Source: Oceanimonas aquatica (GTDB lineage Bacteria > Pseudomonadota > Gammaproteobacteria > Enterobacterales > Aeromonadaceae). Taken from it: 64,000 nt of DNA. The stretch lies in assembly GCF_030732065.1 (NCBI RefSeq), contig NZ_JAVBHX010000001.1, forward strand, positions 434,001 to 498,000, read 5' to 3'. This document shows positions 35,086-43,849 of the stretch, one piece after another. The first letter of the stretch is position 1; each line of letters opens with the position of its first letter. Both the position numbers and the translations under genes were made by a program. The notes beneath the pieces were generated by a model. That model ran no database searches and was not told the DNA's origin. It was given only the letters and a program-made list of their open reading frames with translations.

Positions 35086-35157
35086 TGTAGTTCCCCCGTT
35101 TTAGTGGACACCTCAGTCAAACGAAGGCGGGGCGTCCACTAAAGCGAGGGAACTACA
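35086..35157. mobile_element. 72-bp MITE-like element with IS-type inverted ends
   Basis: The left end TGTAGTTCCCCCGTTTTAGT continues GGACACC. The right end, read on the other strand, is TGTAGTTCCCTCGCTTTAGT continuing GGACGCC. About 24 of 27 positions match. The TTTAGTGGAC core resembles ends of IS3-family elements. Only 14-18 bases lie between the arms and there is no transposase. No target duplication is obvious. Confidence 0.65.
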
Positions 35158-35224
35158 GCGTCTATTATTAAATCGATGTTTTGTTGTGTCTGGCACAAGG
35201 GCTGGGAACCTGGAGAGAGTGGAT

Positions 35225-35599
35225 ATGCACCAGCACGAGAAAATCAACTATGTCGAATTTCCCGCCAAGGATATCGAAGCCGCCAAGGCTTTTTTTACCG
35301 CCGTGTTTGGCTGGCGCTTTGAGGACTACGGTCCCGAGCACACCGCCTTTTCCAACGAGGGGCTCAATGGCGGCTTCTTTCAGTCCGAGCTAACCGCCAC
35401 CACCGAAAACGGCAGCGCCCTAATCGTGTTCTACAGCAAGGATCTGGAGCAGACCCAGGCGAAGGTGGAAAGGGCCGGCGGCTCCATCATCAAACCGATT
35501 TTCCCATTCCCGGGAGGGCGCCGCTTCCATTTCGGAGATCCCAATGGCAATGAGTATGCGGTCTGGTCCGATGTCGGGGCCGAGGTTCCGCCCCGTTAG
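35225..35599 (+). CDS. VOC (glyoxalase/bleomycin resistance-like) family protein
   Basis: A 124-residue single VOC-fold protein. Typical segments are INYVEFPAKDIEAAKAFFTA followed by VFGWRFEDYG, then GSALIVFYSKDLEQTQAKVERAGG, and FPFPGGRRFHFGDPNGNEYAVW with the conserved GDPNGN turn. The substrate of this subfamily is not known. GGAGAGAG lies upstream of the ATG at 35225. It is the first of a small same-strand block and is followed by the Mut7-C gene after 17 bases. Confidence 0.88.
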   Translation: MHQHEKINYVEFPAKDIEAAKAFFTAVFGWRFEDYGPEHTAFSNEGLNGGFFQSELTATTENGSALIVFYSKDLEQTQAKVERAGGSIIKPIFPFPGGRRFHFGDPNGNEYAVWSDVGAEVPPR

Positions 35600-35616
35600 G
35601 CGGGGGCTAGGTCCAC

Positions 35617-36357
35617 ATGCGCAGCAGCCAGTTTCGTTTCTACGGCCAGCTCAACGACTTTCTGCCACCCGCGCTGCGCCAGCGAACCGTGTGCTACCGC
35701 TATTCCGGTTCGCCGGGCCTGCGCGATGCTATCCAGTCCCAGGGCGTACCCCACACCGAGGTGGAGCTGGTGCTGGTGGATGGAGTCGCCCTGGGCTTCG
35801 ATTTTAATCTTTCGGGGGGCGAGCGAGTCAGCGTTTATCCGCGCTTCAAGGCTTTCGAGCTGCAGGCGGGCCGGCTGGGGCCAGCGCCGTTAACGGTCCC
35901 CCGGTTTATCCTCGATGTGCATTTGGGCAAGCTCTGTCGCTATCTGCGGCTACTGGGGTTCGATACTGCTTACGGCAACGACTTTGAAGACAGCCATATC
36001 ATCGACCGGTCCCTGGCCGAGCGGCGCATTATTCTCACCCGGGATCTGGGGATCCTCAAGCAGGTGCGGGTGCAATACGGATATTTCATCCGCGCCACGG
36101 ATCCCGACTGTCAGATTGAGGAGGTGTTGCAGGCCTTTGAGCTGATGGCGCGTTGCCGGCCCCTGAGCCGTTGTATCAACTGTAACGGTGAGGTAGAGCA
36201 GGTCGCCAAGTCGCAGGTTGCAAGCCGCCTTCCCGATGGCACCCGCCGCAGTTACCAGCTGTTCTATCAATGCCGGACATGTGGCCAGGTCTATTGGCGG
36301 GGCGCACACTATGCAAGGCTGATGCAGAAGCTGGCCCGGCTTCGGCTTTCCCCCTAG
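35617..36357 (+). CDS. Ubiquitin-like plus Mut7-C RNase domain protein
   Basis: A 246-residue protein with an N-terminal ubiquitin/ThiS-like domain (about 3-85) and a C-terminal Mut7-C domain (about 95-240), a PIN-type RNase fold. Acidic residues at Asp100 (FILDVHLGKLCRYLRLLGFD), Asp122 and Asp143 (ILTRDLGIL) fit the active site. A zinc ribbon uses Cys186, 189, 219 and 222 (CINC, CRTC). The fusion is a known but uncharacterised arrangement. It is probably cotranscribed with the VOC gene. Confidence 0.85.
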   Translation: MRSSQFRFYGQLNDFLPPALRQRTVCYRYSGSPGLRDAIQSQGVPHTEVELVLVDGVALGFDFNLSGGERVSVYPRFKAFELQAGRLGPAPLTVPRFILDVHLGKLCRYLRLLGFDTAYGNDFEDSHIIDRSLAERRIILTRDLGILKQVRVQYGYFIRATDPDCQIEEVLQAFELMARCRPLSRCINCNGEVEQVAKSQVASRLPDGTRRSYQLFYQCRTCGQVYWRGAHYARLMQKLARLRLSP

Positions 36358-36496
36358 GCTGAACCGCGTCAACGGCGAAAGATGGCAGGCGGCGTTCACC
36401 ACCCGGTAGCGGGGGGCGGTGCTGGAATGAAGGTGTTATGTTTTATGGGGAGGCTGGTAAGCTTCAGCCAGGTTTGCTGGATAAGGAAGACCCATA

Positions 36497-36721
36497 ATGA
36501 GTGCAAAACCGGAAAGAGATATTGAAAAGTCCTATTCCACATCAGAATTTGTGGCAAAGCTGAGACGCCTCGCCGATGCGCTGGAGAATGGCGAGAAATT
36601 TGAAATACAGATAGCCGGCGAAAGAGTCTATGTTCCCGTTCGTGCCGTTTACAGCATTGAGCACGAGCGGGAAGATTCAGAAGAAGAAATAGAGTTTCAG
36701 ATAAAATGGACTCATGAATAA
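36497..36721 (+). CDS. Amphi-Trp domain protein
   Basis: A 74-residue protein consisting of one amphi-Trp domain. A helix FVAKLRRLADALENG is followed by strands FEIQIAGERVYVPVRA and a final EIEFQIKW with the conserved tryptophan. The function of this domain is unknown. It is preceded by AAGGAAG and overlaps the 3' end of the convergent yegD by ten bases. Confidence 0.8.
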   Translation: MSAKPERDIEKSYSTSEFVAKLRRLADALENGEKFEIQIAGERVYVPVRAVYSIEHEREDSEEEIEFQIKWTHE

Positions 36722-38070
36722 ATGGTGCTGGCCCAGCGGGTCAGGCCGGCGGTCACACTGCCGAAGTGATCCCCAATCACAATGGGGGTCTGCTTGAATT
36801 GCTGTTGCAAAAACCGGTTCAGCACCGGCGACTTGGCGGTACCGCCGGTAACGAACACCACATCGGGCTGAGTGCCGGCCTCGGTAATGGCGTCGTTTAT
36901 CAGGGTGGCAATGCTGCTCAGCTCGCGGTTGCAGGCCCGGGCAAAGCCGTCCCGGTCGAGCTGAACGGTCAGCGCCTCGTCTATGTCGAACAATTCCACC
37001 TGTTGTGTGCTTTGCTCCGTAAGCGCAATTTTGCTTTGCTCGGCGGCGTTCACCACCCGGTAGCTGAGCTTGTGCTTTTGCACCGTCAGCAGCCGGGTGA
37101 CCAGCTCGGGTTGGGCGGCGTCCCGCACCAGCTGCTGCAAAAAACGGCCATTGGCGGCGCTGTAAAACTCGGTTTGCTGATTAATATCGTTAATGGCCAC
37201 CGCCTGCCAGTAGCTGTTTACCGGAATGGCCTTGCCGGTTTTCAACTGGCTGTCCAGACCAAAGGCCGGCATCATGCCTTTCAGCGCCAGCGCAATATCA
37301 AAGTCGTTGCCGCCCACCCGCTCACCGCTGTGGCTGAGCAGATCCCGGCTGCGGTCCTGCCTCGCCGCCTGCTCCGGCCCCATGAGCAGCATGGAGCAAT
37401 CGGTGGTGCCGCCGCCAATGTCCACCACCAGCACTCGGGTTTCCTGGCTCAGGCCCGCTTCATACTCAAAGCCCGCGGCCACCGGCTCAAACTGAAACTC
37501 CACGTCCTTAAAGCCCACCCGTCTGGCGGCATTGGTCAGAATGGCGATGGCCTGCCGGTTGCTTTCTTCTCCCCGCAGGCCCTGAAAGTTCACCGGGCGG
37601 CCAATTACCGTCTGGGTTACGCTGCGGCCCAGGGCGGCCTCGGTGAGCGTTTTTACGTTGCTCATCATGGCCGCCACTATGTCTTCAAACAGTTCAATTT
37701 GCGGCGGTAGCAGACCGCTGGCTCCCAGAAACGACTTGGGCGACTTGATGTAATAGCCCTCGTCGGGCTCCTGCAGGTAGTTGGCCAGGGCCTCACGGCC
37801 AAAAGACAGGTCGCCGGAAATGCCATCCAGCGCCAGCTCTCTGAGCTCGGCCTGGCCCTTTTGCAGTGCCAGGGGGCGTTGCCGCTTGAAGGTGTCTTGC
37901 TGTGTCGGAGGCAGTTGCTGATACAGCCAGTTAGCGATCACCTCCCGGCTCGGGGCATACAGATTTGACGCTATGTACCGGCCGTGATCGCCCAGCGGCA
38001 GAATGCTCGGGGTGTTTTCATTCATCACGCCAACGGCACAGTTGGATGTGCCATAGTCAAATCCGATCAT
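36712..38070 (-). CDS. yegD: Hsp70-family chaperone-like protein YegD
   Basis: A 452-residue actin-fold ATPase of the Hsp70 superfamily, the size of E. coli YegD (450). It has the phosphate-1 motif MIGFDYGTSNCAVGV, phosphate-2 LVVDIGGGTTDCSML and the adenosine motif VVFVTGGTAKSPVLN. It lacks the DnaK substrate-binding domain, so it is not a classic chaperone. I chose the ATG at 38070, which starts the phosphate-1 strand. It is divergent from the cation ATPase gene. Confidence 0.9.
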   Translation of the reverse strand: MIGFDYGTSNCAVGVMNENTPSILPLGDHGRYIASNLYAPSREVIANWLYQQLPPTQQDTFKRQRPLALQKGQAELRELALDGISGDLSFGREALANYLQEPDEGYYIKSPKSFLGASGLLPPQIELFEDIVAAMMSNVKTLTEAALGRSVTQTVIGRPVNFQGLRGEESNRQAIAILTNAARRVGFKDVEFQFEPVAAGFEYEAGLSQETRVLVVDIGGGTTDCSMLLMGPEQAARQDRSRDLLSHSGERVGGNDFDIALALKGMMPAFGLDSQLKTGKAIPVNSYWQAVAINDINQQTEFYSAANGRFLQQLVRDAAQPELVTRLLTVQKHKLSYRVVNAAEQSKIALTEQSTQQVELFDIDEALTVQLDRDGFARACNRELSSIATLINDAITEAGTQPDVVFVTGGTAKSPVLNRFLQQQFKQTPIVIGDHFGSVTAGLTRWASTIYS

Positions 38071-38172
38071 AGTAAGGCCCCAAAGCAAAAAAAGGCCGCG
38101 AAGCATACCGGCATATGCAGCCTCAGGCAAGGCGGCCGCCAAAAGTCATCATGGTGCAACAGGCGGGAGCGT

Positions 38173-40911
38173 ATGCTTGATAGAGTGGCGAACCAGGGCA
38201 GGCCCGGCATGGCGGAACTCAATCATAAAACATGGCACCACATGGACTGCGGGCAGGCATTGCATGCCCTGCAGGCCAGCGAGCGCGGGCTTACCGCCGG
38301 TGAGGCGGCCGCCCGGCTGGAAAGGCAGGGCCCCAACCGGCTGCCGGCGCTCCCCAGGGTAAGCCCCTGGCGGCGCCTGCTGCGGCAGTTTCACAATATT
38401 CTGATTTACGTGCTGCTGGGCTCGGCCACCATTACCGCGGCGCTGGGGCACCTGGCCGATACCCTGGTGATCCTGGCGGTGGTGCTGGTCAATGCGGCCA
38501 TCGGTTTTTTGCAGGAAGGCAAGGCCGAGCGGGCCATGGAGGCCATACGGGGCATGCTTACCTTGCGGGCATCGGTACTGCGGGACGGTGCCCGCCGCTC
38601 GGTGGAAAGCGAGGGCCTGGTACCCGGCGATGTGATTTTGCTGGAAGCCGGCGACAAGGTGCCGGCGGATGTGCGTCTGCTGGCCGCCAGCGGCCTGCAA
38701 ATGCAGGAAGCCATGCTCACCGGCGAGTCACTGCCGGTCGATAAACACCCTCAGCCGGTGCCGGCCACTGCTGCGCTCGGTGACCGGCAATGCATGGCCT
38801 ACAGCGGCACCCTGGTTACCAGCGGCCAGGGCAGGGGAGTGGTGGTGGCCACCGGAGCCAGCACCGAAATTGGCCGCATCAGTGGCATGTTGTCTGCGGT
38901 AGAGACCCTGGCCACGCCGCTGTTACTGCAAATGAACCGGTTCGCCCGGTGGCTGACCCTGGTGATTTTGCTGGTGGCCGGCGCCTTGCTGGTGTTTGGT
39001 TATTTTGTGGAGCGGCTGGCCTTTGCCGAGCTGTTTATGGCGGTGGTGGGGCTGTCGGTGGCGGCCATTCCCGAGGGGTTGCCGGCGGTGCTCACCATCA
39101 CCCTGGCGGTGGGCGTCGTGCAGGCCATGGCCCGGCGCAAGGCCATAGTGCGGCGCCTGCCGGCCATCGAGACCTTGGGCTCGGTGTCGGTGATCTGCAC
39201 CGATAAAACCGGCACCCTGACCCGCAACGAAATGATGGTGGCCACCCTGGTCACCGCACAGCATACCTTCACTCTGGAAGGCGAGGGCTATGCGCCCGAG
39301 GGCAACATTGTGCTGGGCGAGCAGGTGGTGAACGCCCGGGAGCACGCCGCCTTGCTTGAGCTTGGCCGGGTGGCGGCCCTGTGCAACGATGCCGCCCTGC
39401 ACCGGCATCAGGAACGGTGGACGGTGGAAGGCGATCCCATGGAAGGCGCCCTGCTGGCCCTGGCCGGCAAGCTGGGCATCGAGCCGCATCAGGTACGGAC
39501 CCACTGGCCCCGTACCGACGTGATCCCCTTTGATGCCCGGCACCGTTTTATGGCCACCCTCAATCACGATCATGCTCACCATGCTCAAGTGCTGGTCAAG
39601 GGGGCGCCCGAGCGTATTCTGGCCATGTGCAACCGGCAGCGCACTTCAAACGAGGGCAGCGAGCCGCTGAACGGGGCGTATTGGCAGCGGCAGGCCCGGA
39701 CCATTGCCGGCCGGGGGCAGCGAGTGCTGGCCCTGGCGGTGAAGCCCATGCCGCCCCGGCACACGGTGCTGGAATTTGCCGATGTGGAGCAGGGGCTGAC
39801 GTTGCTGGGGCTGGTGGGCCTGATGGACCCGCCTCGGCCGGAAGCGGTGAGCGCTCTTCGCGAATGCCATGAGGCGGGCATTGCCGTCAAGATGATCACC
39901 GGCGATCACAAGGACACGGCGGCGGCCATTGGCCGGCAGATTGGCCTGCGACATGCCGGGGCGGTGCTGACCGGCAGTGATCTCGACGCCATGAGCGACG
40001 CCGACCTGGCCGACGCCGTGCTGAACACCGACATCTTTGCCCGCACCAGCCCGGAGCACAAGCTGCGCCTGGTGATGGCGCTGCAGTCTCAGGGCATGAG
40101 CGTGGCCATGACCGGCGACGGCGTGAACGACGCCCCGGCCCTGAAGCGCGCCGACACCGGCATTGCCATGGGCGCCAGGGACAGCGAGGCGGCCAAGGAG
40201 GCAGCCGAGTTTGTGCTTACCGACGATAACTTTGCCAGCATAGTGGCGGCGGTGCGGGAAGGGCGCACCGTGTACGACAACATCAAAAAGGTGATCAGCT
40301 GGACCCTGCCCACCAGCACCGGCGAGGCCATGACCATTATTGTGGCGCTGCTGTTTGGCATGACCTTGCCGATCACCCCCATCCAGATCCTGTGGATTAA
40401 TCTCATTACCGCCGTCACCCTGGGGCTGGCGCTGGCTTTTGAGCCCACCGAGGCCAATGCCATGCGTCGTCCGCCCCGGGCCAAAACCGAGTCGCTGCTG
40501 AGTGGCGCGCTGGGCTGGCACATTGTGCTGGTGTCATTGCTGTTTCTGGCCGGGGTGTTCGGCATTTACCGCCACGCCATGGCCCAGGGCCATTCGGTGG
40601 AGCTGGCGCGTACCATGGCGCTCAACACCCTGGCGGTGATGGAGATTTTTCACCTGTTTTTTATTCGAAACCTGTATGGCACCTCGCTTACCTGGCGGGC
40701 CATCAAGGGCACGCCCGTGGTGTGGGCCACGGTGATCGTGGTGACGGTGGCCCAGTTTGGCATTACCTATTTGCCGCCCTTACAGGCGCTGTTCAGCACC
40801 GAGCCGGTGCCGGTGGTCGATGGTCTGCTCATTATTGCCGTGGGCGTGGGGCTGTTTGCCATTATTGAAACCGAAAAACAGCTGCGGCTGCGCTGGCGAG
40901 CCGGCCGCTGA
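38173..40911 (+). CDS. P2-type cation-transporting ATPase
   Basis: A 912-residue P-type ATPase of the P2 (Ca2+/Na+/K+) group. In order: an N-terminal cation-ATPase domain (LTAGEAAARLERQGPNRL), TGES actuator loop (183-186), the ion-site PEGLP (300-304), phosphorylated Asp344 in DKTGTLT, the KGAPERIL nucleotide motif, the TGDGVNDAPALK hinge, and a C-terminal set of four to six membrane helices. PEGLPAVLTI is typical of Ca2+ pumps, so calcium efflux is likely but not proven. GGGAG lies upstream of the ATG at 38173; an ATG at 38209 is the alternative. Confidence 0.9.
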   Translation: MLDRVANQGRPGMAELNHKTWHHMDCGQALHALQASERGLTAGEAAARLERQGPNRLPALPRVSPWRRLLRQFHNILIYVLLGSATITAALGHLADTLVILAVVLVNAAIGFLQEGKAERAMEAIRGMLTLRASVLRDGARRSVESEGLVPGDVILLEAGDKVPADVRLLAASGLQMQEAMLTGESLPVDKHPQPVPATAALGDRQCMAYSGTLVTSGQGRGVVVATGASTEIGRISGMLSAVETLATPLLLQMNRFARWLTLVILLVAGALLVFGYFVERLAFAELFMAVVGLSVAAIPEGLPAVLTITLAVGVVQAMARRKAIVRRLPAIETLGSVSVICTDKTGTLTRNEMMVATLVTAQHTFTLEGEGYAPEGNIVLGEQVVNAREHAALLELGRVAALCNDAALHRHQERWTVEGDPMEGALLALAGKLGIEPHQVRTHWPRTDVIPFDARHRFMATLNHDHAHHAQVLVKGAPERILAMCNRQRTSNEGSEPLNGAYWQRQARTIAGRGQRVLALAVKPMPPRHTVLEFADVEQGLTLLGLVGLMDPPRPEAVSALRECHEAGIAVKMITGDHKDTAAAIGRQIGLRHAGAVLTGSDLDAMSDADLADAVLNTDIFARTSPEHKLRLVMALQSQGMSVAMTGDGVNDAPALKRADTGIAMGARDSEAAKEAAEFVLTDDNFASIVAAVREGRTVYDNIKKVISWTLPTSTGEAMTIIVALLFGMTLPITPIQILWINLITAVTLGLALAFEPTEANAMRRPPRAKTESLLSGALGWHIVLVSLLFLAGVFGIYRHAMAQGHSVELARTMALNTLAVMEIFHLFFIRNLYGTSLTWRAIKGTPVVWATVIVVTVAQFGITYLPPLQALFSTEPVPVVDGLLIIAVGVGLFAIIETEKQLRLRWRAGR

Positions 40912-40989
40912 GGCGGTGCGTGGCGGTGACGCTGTGTGCTGAATATACTTTGCTCACCACCTCGCGGAGGCAATTGAAGCCAGCAGCTC

Positions 40990-42216
40990 ATGATCCCATC
41001 ACTTGTTTATGCCGACCGTTACCGCAACGAGGGCACCCGCAGCTACAGCCGCCATGCCGCCTACACAGAAGCGCGGCAGGCCTACCGGCCCGATGCCGAC
41101 CACGGCGGTTTTGAGTTGCCGGTGTTTGCGTTGCCCCGGGCTCAGGTGAGTGTGTATGCCGCCAATCCGGCGCCGGCGCTGCTGGCGCAGTATCTGAACG
41201 ATGAACAAGCGCTGTTTTGCCTGCATCCGCAGGTGCTGGAGGCGCTGCCGTATGATCCTTATGTCCGGCATATTCTGGCCTCGGGCATTCGGCAAACAGG
41301 CATTGAGGTGATACCCAGCTCCTCATCCCGCACCCTGTATGTACGGGATGGCGTAATTCCCCATGCCATCAAGGTGCATTTTCCGTTTCGGGTGTCCCGT
41401 TACGAACGGAAAATGCGCGACGAGGTGATTGAACAGGCGATCAATGTTTCCCTGGAGCTGGAGCAGGGTATAGCGCGGTTCGATCATCAGTTTGCGTTTT
41501 TGCGGGAAGTGCTGGGCGTGGTGCACCACAGCCTGAACGAAGAAACGGGCCGGGGAGAAAACTGGGGCTACCTGGTGCGGGAGATGAGCCCCTTTCCTCA
41601 GGTGCCGGAACCGCGCAGCCTGCTGCCCGGCTTTGCCCTTTACGGCCGGGATTTTTTCAACCCCAAGGCCCGGCCGCTGCTGTTTGAGCTGATTGGCGAG
41701 CGGGATCCGCGCCAGTACGTACTCGACCACATCATGCTGCCCATTGTGCGCCACTGGGTGCAGGCGTTTCGACAGTTTGGTTACCTGCTCGAGCCCCACG
41801 GCCAGAACCTGCTGCTGGAGCTGAATGACAAGCAACAGGTTAGCCGCCTGGTGCACCGGGATCTGAGCGTGGGCATCGACATGCGCCGGCGCCGGGATTT
41901 GGGGCTGGGCAGTGGCCACCTCAATGATTACAACCGCATGGAAAGCAGCGAGTTTCACAGCATTACCTACGACAAGTTTATGGGCAGCCATTTCTTTGAC
42001 CGCATCGTGGCGGAGTGTCAGGCGGAATACGCCGGCCTCAACCGGGATGACTTCTGCGGCCCCTGCCGGGAAGAATTTGCCCGCTTGTTTCCCGACCACG
42101 CCCGTTATTTGCCGCCCACTGTGTGGTACTTCAGCGAGCGGCGGGATCAATACAACAAGCCCCTGTATCAGAACACCGGACAGTCGCCCGAGTGGCGACC
42201 AGGGAGGAAACCATGA
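40990..42216 (+). CDS. Short IucA/IucC-like protein
   Basis: A 408-residue protein that resembles the C-terminal part of IucA/IucC siderophore synthetases. The segment GYLLEPHGQNLLLELNDK, with the HGQN motif, and the nearby VHRDL match the NIS synthetase active site, and CGPC lies in a FhuF-like tail. Full NIS synthetases have about 580 residues, and here the N-terminal third is reduced. No other siderophore genes are nearby, and its stop overlaps a GFA-family gene (ATGA). It may be a diverged ligase for an unknown small molecule, or a degenerate one. Confidence 0.65.
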   Translation: MIPSLVYADRYRNEGTRSYSRHAAYTEARQAYRPDADHGGFELPVFALPRAQVSVYAANPAPALLAQYLNDEQALFCLHPQVLEALPYDPYVRHILASGIRQTGIEVIPSSSSRTLYVRDGVIPHAIKVHFPFRVSRYERKMRDEVIEQAINVSLELEQGIARFDHQFAFLREVLGVVHHSLNEETGRGENWGYLVREMSPFPQVPEPRSLLPGFALYGRDFFNPKARPLLFELIGERDPRQYVLDHIMLPIVRHWVQAFRQFGYLLEPHGQNLLLELNDKQQVSRLVHRDLSVGIDMRRRRDLGLGSGHLNDYNRMESSEFHSITYDKFMGSHFFDRIVAECQAEYAGLNRDDFCGPCREEFARLFPDHARYLPPTVWYFSERRDQYNKPLYQNTGQSPEWRPGRKP

Positions 42217-42626
42217 GCAGCATGCACGCCGGCGCCTGCCTGTGTGGTGGAGTACGGTTTGAGGTGCGGGGCACCTTCAACGCTTTTTACCTGTGTTATT
42301 GCCGGCGTTGCCGAAAAGGCACGGGCTCGGCCCACGGCGCTAATCTGTTTTCCGGCACGGCCACGTTAACCTGGTTACAGGGGAAGGAGCTGGTGCGGGT
42401 GTTTCGGCTGCCGGAAACCCGCCACGTCAGGGGATTTTGCCGAGTATGCGGCTCGGCGTTACCGGTGCAGGATGCCGACACCGGCCTGCTGATGGTGCCG
42501 GCGGGCAGCCTGGATACGCCGGTTTTGCTGCGCCCCAAGGCACGGCTTTTTGTGGGCAGCCGCGCCGGCTGGACCCACGGGCTGGAGACCGTGCCCGGGT
42601 TTGATGCCTTGCCGGAGCAGAGGTGA
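42213..42626 (+). CDS. GFA family zinc protein (glutathione-dependent formaldehyde-activating-like)
   Basis: A 137-residue protein of the GFA/CENP-V fold. Zinc cysteine pairs are visible in GACLCGGVRFEV, CYCRRCRKGTGS and GFCRVCGSALP. Family members bind two zinc ions and act on glutathione adducts in some cases, but most are uncharacterised. An AGGGAGGAAACC site precedes the ATG at 42213, and the gene overlaps the IucA/IucC-like gene by four bases, implying coupled expression. Confidence 0.87.
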   Translation: MSSMHAGACLCGGVRFEVRGTFNAFYLCYCRRCRKGTGSAHGANLFSGTATLTWLQGKELVRVFRLPETRHVRGFCRVCGSALPVQDADTGLLMVPAGSLDTPVLLRPKARLFVGSRAGWTHGLETVPGFDALPEQR

Positions 42627-42728
42627 GGCTGCTTTGCACACAGCCCCTGCCTGATTGAACTCTGGCTTGCGCCCGGTCGTTAAAGGCACTTGTATTGAAA
42701 CAGGTGAATCACATCAAGGAGAACACGT

Positions 42729-43121
42729 ATGGACAGCTTTCTGAATGCCTGGCGGCCACTGGTGCTGAGCCTGGTGCGAATGGTGACAGCGTTTTTGTTT
42801 ATGCAGCATGGCGGGCAGAAGATTCTGGGATTCCCGGCGGCTTCCCGGGGCGAGTTTGAGTTGTTCTCACTGATCGGTGCGGCCGGAGTGCTGGAGCTGT
42901 TTGGCGGTGCCCTGCTGCTGGTGGGGCTCTATACCCGGCCAGTGGCCTTTTTACTGTCGGGACAGATGGCGGTTGCCTATTTTATGGTGCATCATCCCCG
43001 AGGTTTCTGGCCGCTGAACAACGGTGGCGAGCTGGCCATCATGTTCTGCTTCGTGTTCTTTTATCTGGTGTTTGCCGGTGGTGGCAGCTTTAGCCTGGAC
43101 CGGCTGCAGCGCCGGCGCTGA
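42729..43121 (+). CDS. DoxX family membrane protein
   Basis: A 130-residue protein with four membrane helices. It carries the DoxX features RMVTAFLFMQHGGQKILGFP and GAAGVLELFGGALLLVGLYT. DoxX-like proteins are linked to redox and sulfur metabolism in some bacteria, but the role of this one is unknown. AAGGAG lies upstream of the ATG. It stands alone between the GFA and DUF3087 genes. Confidence 0.85.
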   Translation: MDSFLNAWRPLVLSLVRMVTAFLFMQHGGQKILGFPAASRGEFELFSLIGAAGVLELFGGALLLVGLYTRPVAFLLSGQMAVAYFMVHHPRGFWPLNNGGELAIMFCFVFFYLVFAGGGSFSLDRLQRRR

Positions 43122-43193
43122 GCGAACGGATGTGGGAAGAATGAGCGGTCGCGATTATAATGCGGCCGTTTTTTTATATTTTTTCAGGTGCTT

Positions 43194-43700
43194 ATGAAAC
43201 TCAAAGACATCGACAAAGGCCGCTATCGTCGCCATCTCAACCGGGTATTTATCGGCTCGGCCCTGGCCCTGGCGGTACTGAGCCTGGGCATTTCCCAGCT
43301 GCTGATCGCCTTTTTTCCCGATGCCGACGGCAACCACTTTCACTGGAATCTGCTGGGAGTGGTGTTTGCCGCTCTGCTGGTGGGGGCGGGGCTCAGCCGC
43401 TCGCGCCGGCATCCCTTTATGACCGAGGTGGTGTATGTGTGGGAGCTAAAGCAGCGGCTTAACAAGATCAGCCGCAAGCGCCGTCAGATAGAAGCCGCCG
43501 CCAAAGAAGGTGACGCCACCGCCATGCAGGTGCTGCAGTTTTGCTACGCCGGCTCGCGCCAGCTGTGGCAGCTGGACGACAACACCATTGTGATGGACGA
43601 GCTGTCCGCCAAAGAGACCGAGCTCAACAACCTGGCTGAAGAGCACGGCGTTACCCTCGATACCGATGCCTATGATGAAGCCATGCTTGATCGTTTTTAG
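43194..43700 (+). CDS. DUF3087 family membrane protein
   Basis: A 168-residue protein of the DUF3087 family. It has the basic N terminus MKLKDIDKGRYRRHLNRVF, two membrane helices (about 20-41 and 51-67), and a C-terminal helical domain with VVYVWELKQRLNKI and MDELSAKETELN. The function is unknown. The ATG at 43194 follows an AGGTG; a GTG at 43188 is the alternative. A good terminator follows. Confidence 0.8.
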   Translation: MKLKDIDKGRYRRHLNRVFIGSALALAVLSLGISQLLIAFFPDADGNHFHWNLLGVVFAALLVGAGLSRSRRHPFMTEVVYVWELKQRLNKISRKRRQIEAAAKEGDATAMQVLQFCYAGSRQLWQLDDNTIVMDELSAKETELNNLAEEHGVTLDTDAYDEAMLDRF

Positions 43701-43723
43701 TCCTTGGGAGTTAAAACCATTGA

Positions 43724-43747
43724 AGAGGCCGGGTGGCCTCTTTTTTT
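43724..43747 (+). terminator. Intrinsic terminator after the DUF3087 gene
   Basis: AGAGGCC, GGGT loop, GGCCTCTTTTTTT. Confidence 0.9.
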
Positions 43748-43849
43748 GTGCCTGACGGCGCCGATGTGGAACATTCACGGCCAATCTGGCCGTACTGGCT
43801 TACCCTTTTCTAAGTGGAGTGTCGCCTTCAGCTACAGGGAGAAGGTGTA

